Shown here: piece after piece, positions 26,765 to 34,500 of the stretch
Numbering within the stretch: the stretch's first letter is position 1
How the letters are laid out: each line of letters starts with the position of its first letter
Assembly (NCBI GenBank): GCA_004297165.1
Contig: SCUJ01000006.1
Coordinates: 868,001 to 932,000, forward strand
DNA from: Gammaproteobacteria bacterium
Lineage (GTDB): Bacteria; Pseudomonadota; Gammaproteobacteria; Eutrophobiales; Eutrophobiaceae
Length of the DNA stretch: 64,000 bases
Reading direction: 5' to 3'
Notes under the pieces: generated by a model
Databases searched by the model: none
What the model was told of the DNA's origin: nothing
What the model saw: the letters and a program-made list of their open reading frames with translations, nothing else
Program-made: the position numbers and the translations under genes

Positions 26765-28156
26765 TTACGATCCCGGCGGCAGGCGCAGGACAAAACGGGT
26801 AAGACCTCCCGACGAACTGACGCTCACATCGCCGCCATGCGCGATGAGGATGGAGCGGGTGATGGCGAGCCCGAGCCCCGAACCTTCCGTGGACCGCTGC
26901 CGCACGGGATCGGCACGGTAGAAGCGATCGAAGAGGCGCGGCAGATGTTCAGCAGGAATCTCGGGGCCGGTATTTGTGACGGTTAACAAGACCTCGCCGG
27001 AGTCCTGTGGTTCGATCGAGACATCGACCGCGCCACCCGCCGGGGTGTGATGCAGGGCGTTGGCCAGAAGGTTGTTCACCGCCCGCCGCAGCATGAGCCG
27101 GTCGCCTGCGACCCGCCCCTCGCCGGCAGCGGAAAGTCGAATCCCCTTTTCTTCGGCGAGGACCTCGTAAAACTCCAGCAGACTCGCCACCTCATCGGCC
27201 AGTTCAAGTTGCTCACGGTTGGGGATGATCTGGCGATTCTCTGCCTGCGCCAGAAACAGCATGTCGGCGATGATGCGGGAGAGACGTTCGAACTCCTCGG
27301 CATTGATCGCCAGGATCTCCCGGTATTCTTCTGCAGTCCTGGCCCTGGAGAGGGTGACCTGGGTCTGCGTCAGGAGATTGCTGACCGGGGTCCGGAGCTC
27401 GTGTGCGAGATCCGACGAGAAATCCGACAGCCTTTGAAACGACTCCTCGAGCCTCGAGAGCATGTCGTTAAGGGCGCCGGCAACATCGGCGAGTTCCAAC
27501 GGGATGGCCTCTACCGGCAAGCGGGTGTGCAACCGCCTGGCGGTGATCTCCCCGGCCCGGCGCTTGATCGTTTGCAATGGAGCGAGGCCGCGGCGCACGA
27601 CGAACCAGCCCAGAAGGCCCATGGCGAATGCGGCTGTCGTCATGAAGATCCAGAGTGTGACGCGAAAGGATTCCATGAAGTGTTCATGATGGGAGATCTC
27701 GATCGCTATGGCGACAGTGTATGTGGCGCCGTCTCCCACCAACAGACGATCGGCGATGGCACGCCAGTGCCGACCATCGTCGGCGGTCCATTTCATGGGA
27801 CGATCCGTTGCGGCTCCGCCGGGGTTCGCCAATAGTTCCGGTGGAAAATCAAGCTCGGCGCTCTGATATAGAACGCGCAATTTGTCATCGTAAACGGCGG
27901 CAACCAGGTCATCATCGCCGGAGAGCGCCGCATCCAGATAGTCGATCGGCAGTGCCGCATCCGTGCCGGATATTCCTCTCAGGATCGCCCGCGCCGCGGC
28001 CATTTTATTCGCGAGCGCATCCCTATCCATCTCGATGAAATGCCGTTCGACGGCATTGCCGATAAATAGCCCCAGCAGGAAGAGAACAAGGGCCGAGGCC
28101 AGCGCGAACAGCAGGGTCAACCGCAGGGTCAGCGATTGACTCCGTGGCGGGTTCAA
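26765..28156 (-). CDS. cusS: Heavy-metal sensor histidine kinase (CusS-like)
   Basis: The 463-residue membrane kinase has an N-terminal helix ([18 protein letters not shown]), a periplasmic sensor region of about 130 residues, a second helix, and a HAMP region. The H-box [12 protein letters not shown] has phospho-accepting His252. N, G1 ([12 protein letters not shown]) and G2 (GSGLGLAI) boxes are intact. The layout and sequence fit the CusS/IrlS heavy-metal group. Its ATG overlaps the regulator's stop. It probably senses periplasmic copper or silver and controls the efflux operon at 34 kb, by inference. Confidence 0.87.
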   Translation of the reverse strand: MNPPRSQSLTLRLTLLFALASALVLFLLGLFIGNAVERHFIEMDRDALANKMAAARAILRGISGTDAALPIDYLDAALSGDDDLVAAVYDDKLRVLYQSAELDFPPELLANPGGAATDRPMKWTADDGRHWRAIADRLLVGDGATYTVAIAIEISHHEHFMESFRVTLWIFMTTAAFAMGLLGWFVVRRGLAPLQTIKRRAGEITARRLHTRLPVEAIPLELADVAGALNDMLSRLEESFQRLSDFSSDLAHELRTPVSNLLTQTQVTLSRARTAEEYREILAINAEEFERLSRIIADMLFLAQAENRQIIPNREQLELADEVASLLEFYEVLAEEKGIRLSAAGEGRVAGDRLMLRRAVNNLLANALHHTPAGGAVDVSIEPQDSGEVLLTVTNTGPEIPAEHLPRLFDRFYRADPVRQRSTEGSGLGLAITRSILIAHGGDVSVSSSGGLTRFVLRLPPGS

Positions 28157-28830
28157 GGCGACGCCTCCAGGACATAACCCATGCCTCTGACCGTGCGGAT
28201 CAGTCTGGGCGTGAAGCCCTCGTCCACCTTTCGCCGCAGGCGTTTGATGGCCACATCGATGACGTTGGTGTCGCTGTCGAAATTCATGTCCCAGACCTGC
28301 GAGGCGATCAGCGATCGGGGCAGCACCTCGCCCTGCCGGCGCATGAGGAGTTCCAGCAGGGCGAATTCCTTGGCCGTGAGATCGATCCTTTTACCGGCGC
28401 GGAACACCCTGTGGCGCAGGAGATCGAGTTCGAGGTCAGCGACGCGCAAGGCTTCCGCTTCCTTCACCTTCATGCCTCGCCGCAAGAGGGTCCGGACCCG
28501 CGCCAGGAGTTCCGCAAAGGCGAAGGGTTTGACGAGATAGTCGTCCGCTCCCAATTCGAGGCCGCGCACGCGGTCTTCGACCTGATCGCGGGCGGTGAGA
28601 AACAGGACAGGCAAATCCTTCCCGTCCCGACGGATTCCTTTCAATATCTGCCAGCCGTCGAGGCCGGGAAGCATCACATCGAGGATCGCCAGATCGTAGG
28701 TTTCGGTACGCGTGAGGTGCAGACCCTCCTGGCCGTCTGCCGTGAGATCCACCACGAAACCGGCCTCCGCCAATCCCTGCTTCAGATAGGCACCGGTCCT
28801 CGGTTCGTCTTCGACTATGAGTATTTTCAT
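28153..28830 (-). CDS. cusR: OmpR-family response regulator (CusR-like)
   Basis: The 225-residue regulator has a receiver domain with the phosphorylation site Asp51 in [10 protein letters not shown], the acidic pair EDE at 7-9, and Lys in DDYLVKPF. The C-terminal winged helix DNA-binding domain ends [11 protein letters not shown]. Sequence pattern matches CusR/CopR-type heavy-metal regulators. It is transcribed with the kinase and likely activates the cus operon beginning at 34153, though no CusR box was recognised there. Confidence 0.88.
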   Translation of the reverse strand: MKILIVEDEPRTGAYLKQGLAEAGFVVDLTADGQEGLHLTRTETYDLAILDVMLPGLDGWQILKGIRRDGKDLPVLFLTARDQVEDRVRGLELGADDYLVKPFAFAELLARVRTLLRRGMKVKEAEALRVADLELDLLRHRVFRAGKRIDLTAKEFALLELLMRRQGEVLPRSLIASQVWDMNFDSDTNVIDVAIKRLRRKVDEGFTPRLIRTVRGMGYVLEASP

Positions 28831-28867
28831 TGGGTGTTAGCTTTGCTCGTTATGACCCATGAAAAAC

Positions 28868-28900
28868 GGAAATCAGTTCATTCCTTCCGGGCTACACGTG
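28868..28900. repeat. Partial copy of the composite palindromic repeat
   Basis: The segment holds TTCATTCCTTCCGGGCTACA, matching the second half of the composite repeat at 30841-30919, 31471-31550 and 32107-32150. It lies between cusR and the downstream end of the hypothetical gene on the same strand. Confidence 0.7.
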
Positions 28901-28903
28901 TTG

Positions 28904-29521
28904 TTATTCGTAGTTATGATATCGCCAAACGATTGCGGCACATTTGTCAGTGCAGTCCGGATCCACCTCTATTAAGTATCGCGCGCGCTTCGCATCTGTA
29001 ACATGTAAATTCATCATCCAAGCGCCGTCTCCGTGTTTCCTATAGGACACTTCTGAAGGTTCAATCGGTGAGCTTGGCATATCTGTAGAAACTTGAAACT
29101 GAAACTTATAACTAGAGCCCGCTGTGCTATGGCCGTTAAATTCATTAAGCAATGCTTTCACTGCATCCAAGTGCGCTACCGAAACTTCGAATAAAAAATA
29201 ATTGTGCGTTTTTGGGGATGGGCAAGCGGTATTGGGTTCTACATCCATGTTAATGAATGGCCTAGTACTTCGCCCTACTTCTCTGATGCCCTCATTTGTT
29301 CGCTCAACTATGAGTGTGTCTTCCGGCATCACACAGCCGATACCATCAATAAAAAATGGTTCCAGTGATATCGATAGTGAAATGTTATCACCTTCAATAT
29401 AGGTCGCGTCTCGACTTAGCAGGTCAGTGATGTACTTATAAATATCTGACGGTATAGCACTATCTGCAACTGCACTTGCGGACATTGTGAATGTTACAAA
29501 CAGCAGGATATATCTGTTCAT
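28904..29521 (-). CDS. Secreted hypothetical protein (205 aa)
   Basis: The protein begins with a signal peptide, MNRYILLFVTFTMSASAVADS. The mature part is beta-rich with a few Cys (GIGCVMPEDT, NTACPSPKTH, PDCTDKCAAIVW). No family was recognised. It ends next to a composite repeat copy and has lower GC than the flanking metabolic genes, as do the other secreted hypotheticals up to 32725. The set may have been acquired. Role unknown. Confidence 0.7.
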   Translation of the reverse strand: MNRYILLFVTFTMSASAVADSAIPSDIYKYITDLLSRDATYIEGDNISLSISLEPFFIDGIGCVMPEDTLIVERTNEGIREVGRSTRPFINMDVEPNTACPSPKTHNYFLFEVSVAHLDAVKALLNEFNGHSTAGSSYKFQFQVSTDMPSSPIEPSEVSYRKHGDGAWMMNLHVTDAKRARYLIEVDPDCTDKCAAIVWRYHNYE

Positions 29522-29600
29522 CGGAGGTATGCCTGATAAAGTCGATAAAGATTAAAGTCCCCGGACAAATCCATTGGGATTGTAGCTCATAAAACATCTG

Positions 29601-29680
29601 GATGGGGTTCGCTGGTTCGCCTACAACCTGCAACTGATGTCATCCCTGGAATTAATTGTATTCCTACCGGGTTATGCTGG
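29601..29680. repeat. Diverged copy of the composite palindromic repeat
   Basis: It starts GATGGGGTTCGCTGGTTCGC, continues CTACAACCTGCAACT and ends with a CCTGGAATTAATTG...TACCGGGTTATGC block. Both halves of the composite element are recognisable but have drifted compared with the copies at 30841 and 31471. It fills much of the 266-base gap between the hypothetical gene and the antitoxin. Confidence 0.7.
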
Positions 29681-29718
29681 CTGCAAAGGTCTCTTACAAG
29701 AGTATCCGGCCAGATAGC

Positions 29719-29736
29719 CCATATAGGTAAATATGG
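29719..29736. promoter_or_regulatory. Possible antitoxin operator
   Basis: CCATAT and ATATGG form a six-base inverted repeat around AGGTAA, about 50 bases before the antitoxin ATG in an AT-rich stretch. Phd/YefM antitoxins bind such short palindromes to repress their operon. The assignment rests only on position and symmetry. Confidence 0.3.
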
Positions 29737-29787
29737 ATAATAAGGGTAAAATGGCCATACATTAGGAAGAAACCCGCGAGAACCCCC

Positions 29788-30153
29788 ATGACGACCTCGA
29801 CCAAACCCACCACCCTGCCGCCCATCGACAAGCTGCATAGCGCGCCCGCGTCCGACCTGAAAAAGCTCGGCTGGCGAGGGATGATGAAGACTCTACGGAG
29901 CAAGGGAAAAGTTCTGGTCACGAATCACAATCAACCCGAAGCGGTGATCATTCCCGTCGAGGAATATGACGCCCTAATTAGCATCATGAAACTGTCGGAG
30001 ACCAAGATCGAAGCGGCGCTTGCAGGACTGCGGCAAGATTTTGACGGGCGCCTCTCGGTGCTCCAGGGCAACTCCGCTGCAACCCGTTTGCACTCAACCA
30101 TTCGCAGCCGCGCCAAACTGGGCGGCAAAGTCAAGGCCGGCAAGGGCTATTGA
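29788..30153 (+). CDS. Phd/YefM-like antitoxin
   Basis: The 121-residue protein contains a Phd/YefM-like core: MMKTLRSKGKVLVTNHNQPEAVIIPVEEYDALI, the DNA-binding fold with its EEYDAL helix. The C-terminal tail is longer than usual and basic (RSRAKLGGKVKAGKGY). Its TGA stop shares its last base with the ATG of the zeta-like gene. The pairing implies it neutralises that toxin. No strong ribosome site was seen. Confidence 0.75.
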   Translation: MTTSTKPTTLPPIDKLHSAPASDLKKLGWRGMMKTLRSKGKVLVTNHNQPEAVIIPVEEYDALISIMKLSETKIEAALAGLRQDFDGRLSVLQGNSAATRLHSTIRSRAKLGGKVKAGKGY

Positions 30154-30800
30154 TGGCGCGTCCGGTTCTCTACGTCCTCGCGGGCGCAAACGGAGCAGGT
30201 AAAAGTTCGATCGGCGGCCGCCTCCTTGAAAGCGCCGGGTTGACGTGGTTCAACCCGGATACGTTCGCCCGGAAACTCATCGCTGCGACAGAATGCGACC
30301 AGGAAACCGCCAACTCCTACGCATGGCATGAGGGCATTCGCCGCCTTGACGAAGCCGTCGCACAGGGTCTCAACCATGCCTTCGAAACGACACTGGGCGG
30401 CACGACGTTGACCGCAAAGATCCTGGATGCCGCAAGGACGCATGACGTGCTGGTGTGGTTCTGCGGACTGTCTTCCCCCGAACAGCACATTGCCCGCGTA
30501 ACCGCCCGCGTCGCCGCTGGCGGCCATCCCATTCCAGAAGAGCGAATCCGCGCGCGTTATCCGCGCGCGCAACTGAACCTCATCAAGCTCATGCAGCACG
30601 TGTCGTATATCAAAGTTTACGACAATAGCAAGGAAGCGTCCGCCGACGGTACGGTGCCAGACCCCGTGCTTGTGCTGGAAATGGAAAACGGCGAAGTCGT
30701 CTGGCCTGCCCACGATGACTTCAAGGAATTGCAGCGCGCACCGGAGTGGGCGAAGCCCGTTCTTGAGGCCGCACTGCGCGGCAGATCGGCACAGGACTGA
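30153..30800 (+). CDS. Zeta-toxin-like P-loop kinase
   Basis: The 215-residue protein has Walker A GANGAGKSS at 11-19, then TWFNPDTFARKL and an ETTLGG segment typical of zeta/AAA-type kinases. RARYPRAQLNLIKLM is the conserved C-terminal block. Zeta toxins phosphorylate UDP-N-acetylglucosamine and block wall synthesis; related proteins phosphorylate other metabolites. It is coupled by a one-base overlap to a Phd-type antitoxin rather than an epsilon protein. Confidence 0.8.
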   Translation: MARPVLYVLAGANGAGKSSIGGRLLESAGLTWFNPDTFARKLIAATECDQETANSYAWHEGIRRLDEAVAQGLNHAFETTLGGTTLTAKILDAARTHDVLVWFCGLSSPEQHIARVTARVAAGGHPIPEERIRARYPRAQLNLIKLMQHVSYIKVYDNSKEASADGTVPDPVLVLEMENGEVVWPAHDDFKELQRAPEWAKPVLEAALRGRSAQD

Positions 30801-30809
30801 TCTTCCGCA

Positions 30810-30826
30810 CCGAGCATGCTGCTCGG
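30810..30826 (+). terminator. Short hairpin after the zeta-like gene
   Basis: CCGAGCA and TGCTCGG pair around a three-base loop 10 bases after the stop codon. TCCTT follows instead of a real T-tract, so termination is only likely to be partial. Confidence 0.4.
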
Positions 30827-30840
30827 TCCTTACAAGGCGT

Positions 30841-30919
30841 ATGTTGGGGTTCGCACGCTCACCCGCAACCTACAATTTGTTTCATGCCCGGAATTCATTT
30901 CATTCCTTCCGTGCTACGC
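30841..30919. repeat. Composite palindromic repeat
   Basis: Two imperfect palindromes lie in tandem. The first runs from ATGTTGGGGTTCGC to CCCGCAACCTAC; the second has CCCGGAATTC and TTCCTTCCGTGCTACGC. It overlaps the 3' end of the next minus-strand gene and encodes its last residues. A nearly identical copy lies at 31471. Confidence 0.8.
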
Positions 30920-31416
30920 TTGCTTTTAATTTCTGAGAAGACGTATGTTTCGATAATCTTCTCGGAAAAAACTCGAAGTAAAAATAACTGGAGGGTGTAG
31001 TCGCATGCCAGAGGCTTAATTGCGAATCGGACATCAGAATGCTGATATCTGGTCAACTCTGAATCAAATGGGTTGGAACCATTTGGGCTAGGCAACAAAA
31101 ATGCGAGTCCTTCCAGTATAATTTCATCACTTTCAAGAGTAGCTTTCACTGGGAAGTAGTCGGATCGAAATGTTGCGACCCAAATTCTGCCATTACTTGT
31201 TTGAATTCTAGCAACGGGATAAAAATTAGTATCTTCTTCAATCCTCGGTAGCAACACATACCATTCTCTGTCATTTTTAAGCATGCTCTTTAGAAGATCA
31301 GATTGGCTGCATGTTTCTGAATTGGCCTGCATTGCTATAGTCAAGCACAGAATACCTATTGCGATATGGCTCATCCTAATTGAGACTAGGGATAATAAAT
31401 CCGTCACCTTTTTCAT
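30895..31416 (-). CDS. Secreted hypothetical protein (173 aa)
   Basis: The protein has a hydrophobic N-terminal signal (HIAIGILCLTIAMQANSETC). The mature region contains DREWYVLLPRIEEDTNFYPVAR and is predicted beta-rich. No family recognised. The last residues (SKRSTEGMK) are encoded by the palindromic repeat, so the original C-terminus may have been replaced. An ATG 12 codons inside could also serve as start. It sits in the series of similar secreted hypotheticals. Confidence 0.6.
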   Translation of the reverse strand: MKKVTDLLSLVSIRMSHIAIGILCLTIAMQANSETCSQSDLLKSMLKNDREWYVLLPRIEEDTNFYPVARIQTSNGRIWVATFRSDYFPVKATLESDEIILEGLAFLLPSPNGSNPFDSELTRYQHSDVRFAIKPLACDYTLQLFLLRVFSEKIIETYVFSEIKSKRSTEGMK

Positions 31417-31470
31417 CCCGAATGCCTCCGGCTTAACTTATAAAATCTGTCTCACGATATGGATTTTGTT

Positions 31471-31550
31471 ATGTTGGGGTTCGCAGGCTCACCCGCAACC
31501 TACAACTGGTTTCATTCCCGGAATATATTTCATTCTTTCCGGTTTGCGCT
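31471..31550. repeat. Composite palindromic repeat
   Basis: It starts ATGTTGGGGTTCGCAGGCTC, then CCCGCAACCTACAACTGG and CCCGGAATATATTTC, closing CTTTCCGGTTTGCGC. It is the best-preserved partner of the copy at 30841. It encodes the last five residues of the gene at 31530 on the minus strand. Confidence 0.8.
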
Positions 31551-32039
31551 CACTGTGATTATTGAGTCATAACAATTGGTGATGTAATCAGCGTCGACTC
31601 GAATTGGGATAAGTTTTACCTCGTATGCGTCATCGTGAAAGTACACTTCGACAACATTACGATACCGGACGCGATCAGCGATGAGCGGTTTTCCGTAGGC
31701 TAGACAAACCGAAAATCCGTTGATAGGGCCTCCATTCCTTATACTGGCTACGCTCTGTTCGTAGGTAATTCTGGTGCTCCTAATATCAAAGTCGGACACA
31801 GGGGTTTCACTTAGGAGATTGTTTTCTACCTCGAAGTGCCTGCCTTTCGTATCAATGGTGAAGTGGATCTGATCTCCAGCCAAGCTAAGGTCCACCAGCG
31901 TATTACCATATGGGATCGGCAGATTCGCCCCCAATCTAATCTCCATATATTTCGCATCAAACGCTTCACTTGCATAAGCTGCAATGCAACTAATAGTCAC
32001 AAGGATTGCAACAAAAAGTTTGCGTATTACCCGCATCAT
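31530..32039 (-). CDS. Secreted hypothetical protein (about 169 aa)
   Basis: The start was put at the ATG ATG pair following GGAGCC. A signal peptide (KLFVAILVTISCIAAYASEA) is followed by a beta-rich domain with EIRLGANLPIPYGNTLVDL and DADYITNCYDS. No family was recognised. The C-terminal SANRKE comes from the adjoining repeat. GC content is lower than in the flanking operons. Confidence 0.6.
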   Translation of the reverse strand: MMRVIRKLFVAILVTISCIAAYASEAFDAKYMEIRLGANLPIPYGNTLVDLSLAGDQIHFTIDTKGRHFEVENNLLSETPVSDFDIRSTRITYEQSVASIRNGGPINGFSVCLAYGKPLIADRVRYRNVVEVYFHDDAYEVKLIPIRVDADYITNCYDSIITVSANRKE

Positions 32040-32106
32040 GGCTCCGGTATACACTTTACCCATATGCTTTTCTCTGTATCAAATCGTTCAAAGATAGTCG
32101 TTTTAT

Positions 32107-32150
32107 TTCATCCCCGGAATTCATTGCATTCCTTCCGGGCTACGCGCACT
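32107..32150. repeat. Half copy of the composite palindromic repeat
   Basis: Only the second palindrome is present: TTCATCCCCGGAATTCATTG and CATTCCTTCCGGGCTACGCG. It lies between the 5' end of one secreted hypothetical and the 3' end of the next. Confidence 0.75.
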
Positions 32151-32161
32151 GACTAATTTCA

Positions 32162-32725
32162 TTACCGAGCGCCAATTGACGGAATATCTGACGCGAAAAA
32201 CATGGGGGAATTAGCGGCTCCGGTCTGTTCTAAATATTCTGAGAATGCCAATAACCCAGCATCGTACGAGTAAATAACCTGGAAAAGTTTGGTTTTCTTG
32301 CTGCCTGGAAGATAGTAGCTCATGTCCTTCTTGACACTAAGCAAATATACTTTACCGAATCTGCGGCCAAGTAGCTGCAGGTCATCTATCACTGCAGTTA
32401 CTGAAAATTGCGTTCCACCTATAGTCCACACGGCGGCAAGATCCGGCTGTTCAACCGGAATTGCCATATCTAGAGAACCCGATTGAAAACAAAAGATATA
32501 CGCTTCTCCGTCACCACACGAAGATACTTTTTCAGTTACATCCCCGATCCTTACTGAGTACTCGTCTCTTCCTTCATCATGAGTAATGACGAGGGTCTGA
32601 CCAACCAGCGTCTCGAACTTCCATTCATTTTTATCGGCTGCAACTAAAGTATTCCATCCAAGGCAACATAATATGACAAGAACTGTACACATGACCGGAC
32701 GTAATTTCGAGTAATCAATATCCAT
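32162..32725 (-). CDS. Secreted hypothetical protein (187 aa)
   Basis: AGGAGACATT before the ATG selects MDIDYSKLRP as the start. A signal/anchor (MCTVLVILCCLGWNTLVAA) is followed by a beta-rich domain containing WKFETLVGQTLVITHDEGRDEY and ICFCFQ-like Cys residues. No family recognised. Its 5' region borders the IS630 left end, so its promoter may have been altered by the insertion. Confidence 0.65.
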   Translation of the reverse strand: MDIDYSKLRPVMCTVLVILCCLGWNTLVAADKNEWKFETLVGQTLVITHDEGRDEYSVRIGDVTEKVSSCGDGEAYIFCFQSGSLDMAIPVEQPDLAAVWTIGGTQFSVTAVIDDLQLLGRRFGKVYLLSVKKDMSYYLPGSKKTKLFQVIYSYDAGLLAFSEYLEQTGAANSPMFFASDIPSIGAR

Positions 32726-32766
32726 AATGTCTCCTAACAATAAGCCCCCATCTCCGGCGTTACCTA

Positions 32767-33935
32767 CCCTAAATAACTGAGCATAAATATCGATCACTCG
32801 GGGAACTCGGGTGGCATTTAAGGATCCGATCGGTTGCAAACTGAATCGACCTTAAGGAGGCCACCCGATGGTCCATAGTGTAACGGAAATTCGCCGACCG
32901 GTACGCCGCCGCTTGAAACGCATTGTGCAAAAATCGCCTGACAAAGAGCACGCGCGGCGGGCCTTGGCGATCCTGCAGTTGTATGCGTTGCGGGGTTGCG
33001 TGACCGCGGCAGCCGCCGCCGTGTGTGCGGCCCGCTCGAGCGTGCAGCGCTGGCGCTCGTTGTATGAAAGCTATGGGGAGGACGGACTGGTGCCCCAACC
33101 GAAGGGGCGCACGGACTGGAAGGCGAGTGCTGCGGTCTGGTCGGCCTTGCGACAGTTGCTGGCGGGCACGCCCCGGGACCATGGCTATCTGCGCAGCCGC
33201 TGGAGTTCGGAATTGCTGGCGGTGGTGCTGCACCGCCAGAGCGGGCTGCACGTGCATGCCACGACGGTGCGGCGCTGGTTGCAGCGCCTGCACTATGGCT
33301 GGCGCCGTGCCCGGCCCACCTTATGTATCCGGGACCCGCGGAAATTACAGCGCATGCAGGCGATCGCCGCAGCCTTGGCCGACTCAACCCCGGGCACCGA
33401 AGTGTTCTATGAAGATGAGGTGGATATTCACTTGAATCCCAAGCTTGGTCATGGCTGGATGCCACGTGGTCAGCAAACCGCAGTGCCAACGCCGGGGCAG
33501 AATCGCAAGGCCTATCTGGCCGGCGCCCTGCACGCGCATACGGGTCGGGTGATCACCGTCGCGGGGGAACGCAAGGACTCGCTGCTGTTCATCCATCTGC
33601 TGTATCAACTGAAACGCACCTACCGGGCGGCCCGCCGCATCGTCCTCATCCTCGACAACTACAAGGTGCATGACAGTGTTCTCACCCGACGCTGGCTGGC
33701 ACGGAATCCCAAGTTCCAGTTCGTGTTCCAGCCGGCCTATCATCCCTGGGTAAATCGTATTGAGCGCTTGTGGAAGCAGTTGCACGACACCGTGACCCGG
33801 AATCACCGGTATCCCACTCTCCCAGCCCTGATGACGGCCGTACGCCGTTTCCTGCGTGTCTGTCAGCCCTTCCCAGGGGCGCAGCCTGGCTTAGCAACCG
33901 CCGCGTGAAGCGGATTTATGCTCAGTTATTTAGGG
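32767..33935 (+). mobile_element. Intact IS630-family insertion sequence
   Basis: The element carries one transposase gene between perfect 22-base inverted repeats at 32767-32788 (CCCTAAATAACTGAGC...) and 33914-33935. TA dinucleotides at 32770-32771 and 33931-33932 fit the TA target duplication of IS630/Tc1 elements, in which case the mobile core is 32772-33930. The right end adjoins a MITE. The intact ends and frame suggest recent activity. Confidence 0.85.
32868..33908 (+). CDS. IS630-family transposase
   Basis: The 346-residue protein has an N-terminal helix-turn-helix (RGCVTAAAAAVCAARSSVQRWRSLYESYG) and a DDE catalytic domain. The triad is Asp183 in FYEDEVDIH, Asp263 in LILDNYKVHDS and Glu299 in WVNRIERLWKQLH, the last two separated by 35 residues, as expected for this family. 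AAGGAGGCCACCCG precedes the ATG. The frame is intact. Confidence 0.92.
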   Translation: MVHSVTEIRRPVRRRLKRIVQKSPDKEHARRALAILQLYALRGCVTAAAAAVCAARSSVQRWRSLYESYGEDGLVPQPKGRTDWKASAAVWSALRQLLAGTPRDHGYLRSRWSSELLAVVLHRQSGLHVHATTVRRWLQRLHYGWRRARPTLCIRDPRKLQRMQAIAAALADSTPGTEVFYEDEVDIHLNPKLGHGWMPRGQQTAVPTPGQNRKAYLAGALHAHTGRVITVAGERKDSLLFIHLLYQLKRTYRAARRIVLILDNYKVHDSVLTRRWLARNPKFQFVFQPAYHPWVNRIERLWKQLHDTVTRNHRYPTLPALMTAVRRFLRVCQPFPGAQPGLATAA

Positions 33936-34067
33936 AACTTCTGTAAAAGTGTCTATTCCGTCTTGCCGGGCTTGACCCGGCATCCAGTAGACCATTTGTT
34001 TTGACTGGATTCCGGCTTTCGCCTGAAAGACGACCAATTGTGTTTGGCACTCGTTCAGAGCATCCCC
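33931..34067. mobile_element. MITE copy 1 (137 bp)
   Basis: It starts TAGGGAACTTCTGTAAAAGT and ends ...CGTTCAGAGCATCCCCA, imperfect terminal inverted repeats. The interior has CTTGCCGGGCTTGACCCGGC and ATTCCGGCTTTCGCC palindromes. It matches the element at 41943-42080 in the opposite orientation. It has no coding capacity and fills the gap between the IS and cusF. Confidence 0.75.
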
Positions 34068-34152
34068 AGATTACAAAAATATCATCTTCCGGTCAGCTTG
34101 TTGTTGGCTTGGGTCGCTAGACTACAGCCATGAACAATTGGAGCAACTGACT

Positions 34153-34497
34153 ATGAAAATATTTCTTTCTGCCCTAATAATCGCCCTGGGTTCATTCACA
34201 ACCATTACGGGCTGCGCCCAGGAAGACCATTCGATTCATGACGCCATGGCGCAGACAGATATGCAGGCCACCGTGCCACTGGTCCATGGCGAAGTCAAAA
34301 AAGTCGATAAGACTGCGGGAACGGTGACGCTCGCGCATGATGCGATTCCCAATCTCGAAATGCCGGCCATGACCATGTCCTTCAAGGTCGAGGATGCCGG
34401 CTGGCTCGAACGGATGCAGCCTGGCGATCATATTCGCTTCTCGGCGGAGAACGTCGATGGCGAGTTCACCGTCACGCACTTCGAACCGGACGAGTGA
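34153..34497 (+). CDS. cusF: CusF-like periplasmic copper-binding lipoprotein
   Basis: The 114-residue protein has a lipoprotein-like signal (FTTITGC) and a CusF domain: VHGEVKKVDKTAGTVTLAHD and LEMPAMTMSFKVED, which supplies the Met ligands of CusF. CusF carries Cu(I)/Ag(I) to the CusCBA pump. Whether the Cys is lipidated is not certain. GGAG lies nine bases before the ATG. It is the first gene of the efflux operon. Confidence 0.88.
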   Translation: MKIFLSALIIALGSFTTITGCAQEDHSIHDAMAQTDMQATVPLVHGEVKKVDKTAGTVTLAHDAIPNLEMPAMTMSFKVEDAGWLERMQPGDHIRFSAENVDGEFTVTHFEPDE

Positions 34498-34500
34498 CCC

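Noticed and set aside
29587-29838. Small minus-strand frame between the hypothetical gene and the antitoxin
   Set aside because: It covers the palindromic repeat and the antitoxin start, and its Gly/Arg-rich N-terminus is the antisense of the antitoxin.
28868-32725. Integron cassette array with attC sites
   Set aside because: The repeats between the small genes do not have the RYYYAAC and GTTRRRY core sites of attC elements, no integrase is present, and one gene pair faces the other way.
34090-34152. CusR-binding site upstream of cusF
   Set aside because: No palindrome similar to the known CusR box was found by eye between the MITE and the start of cusF.
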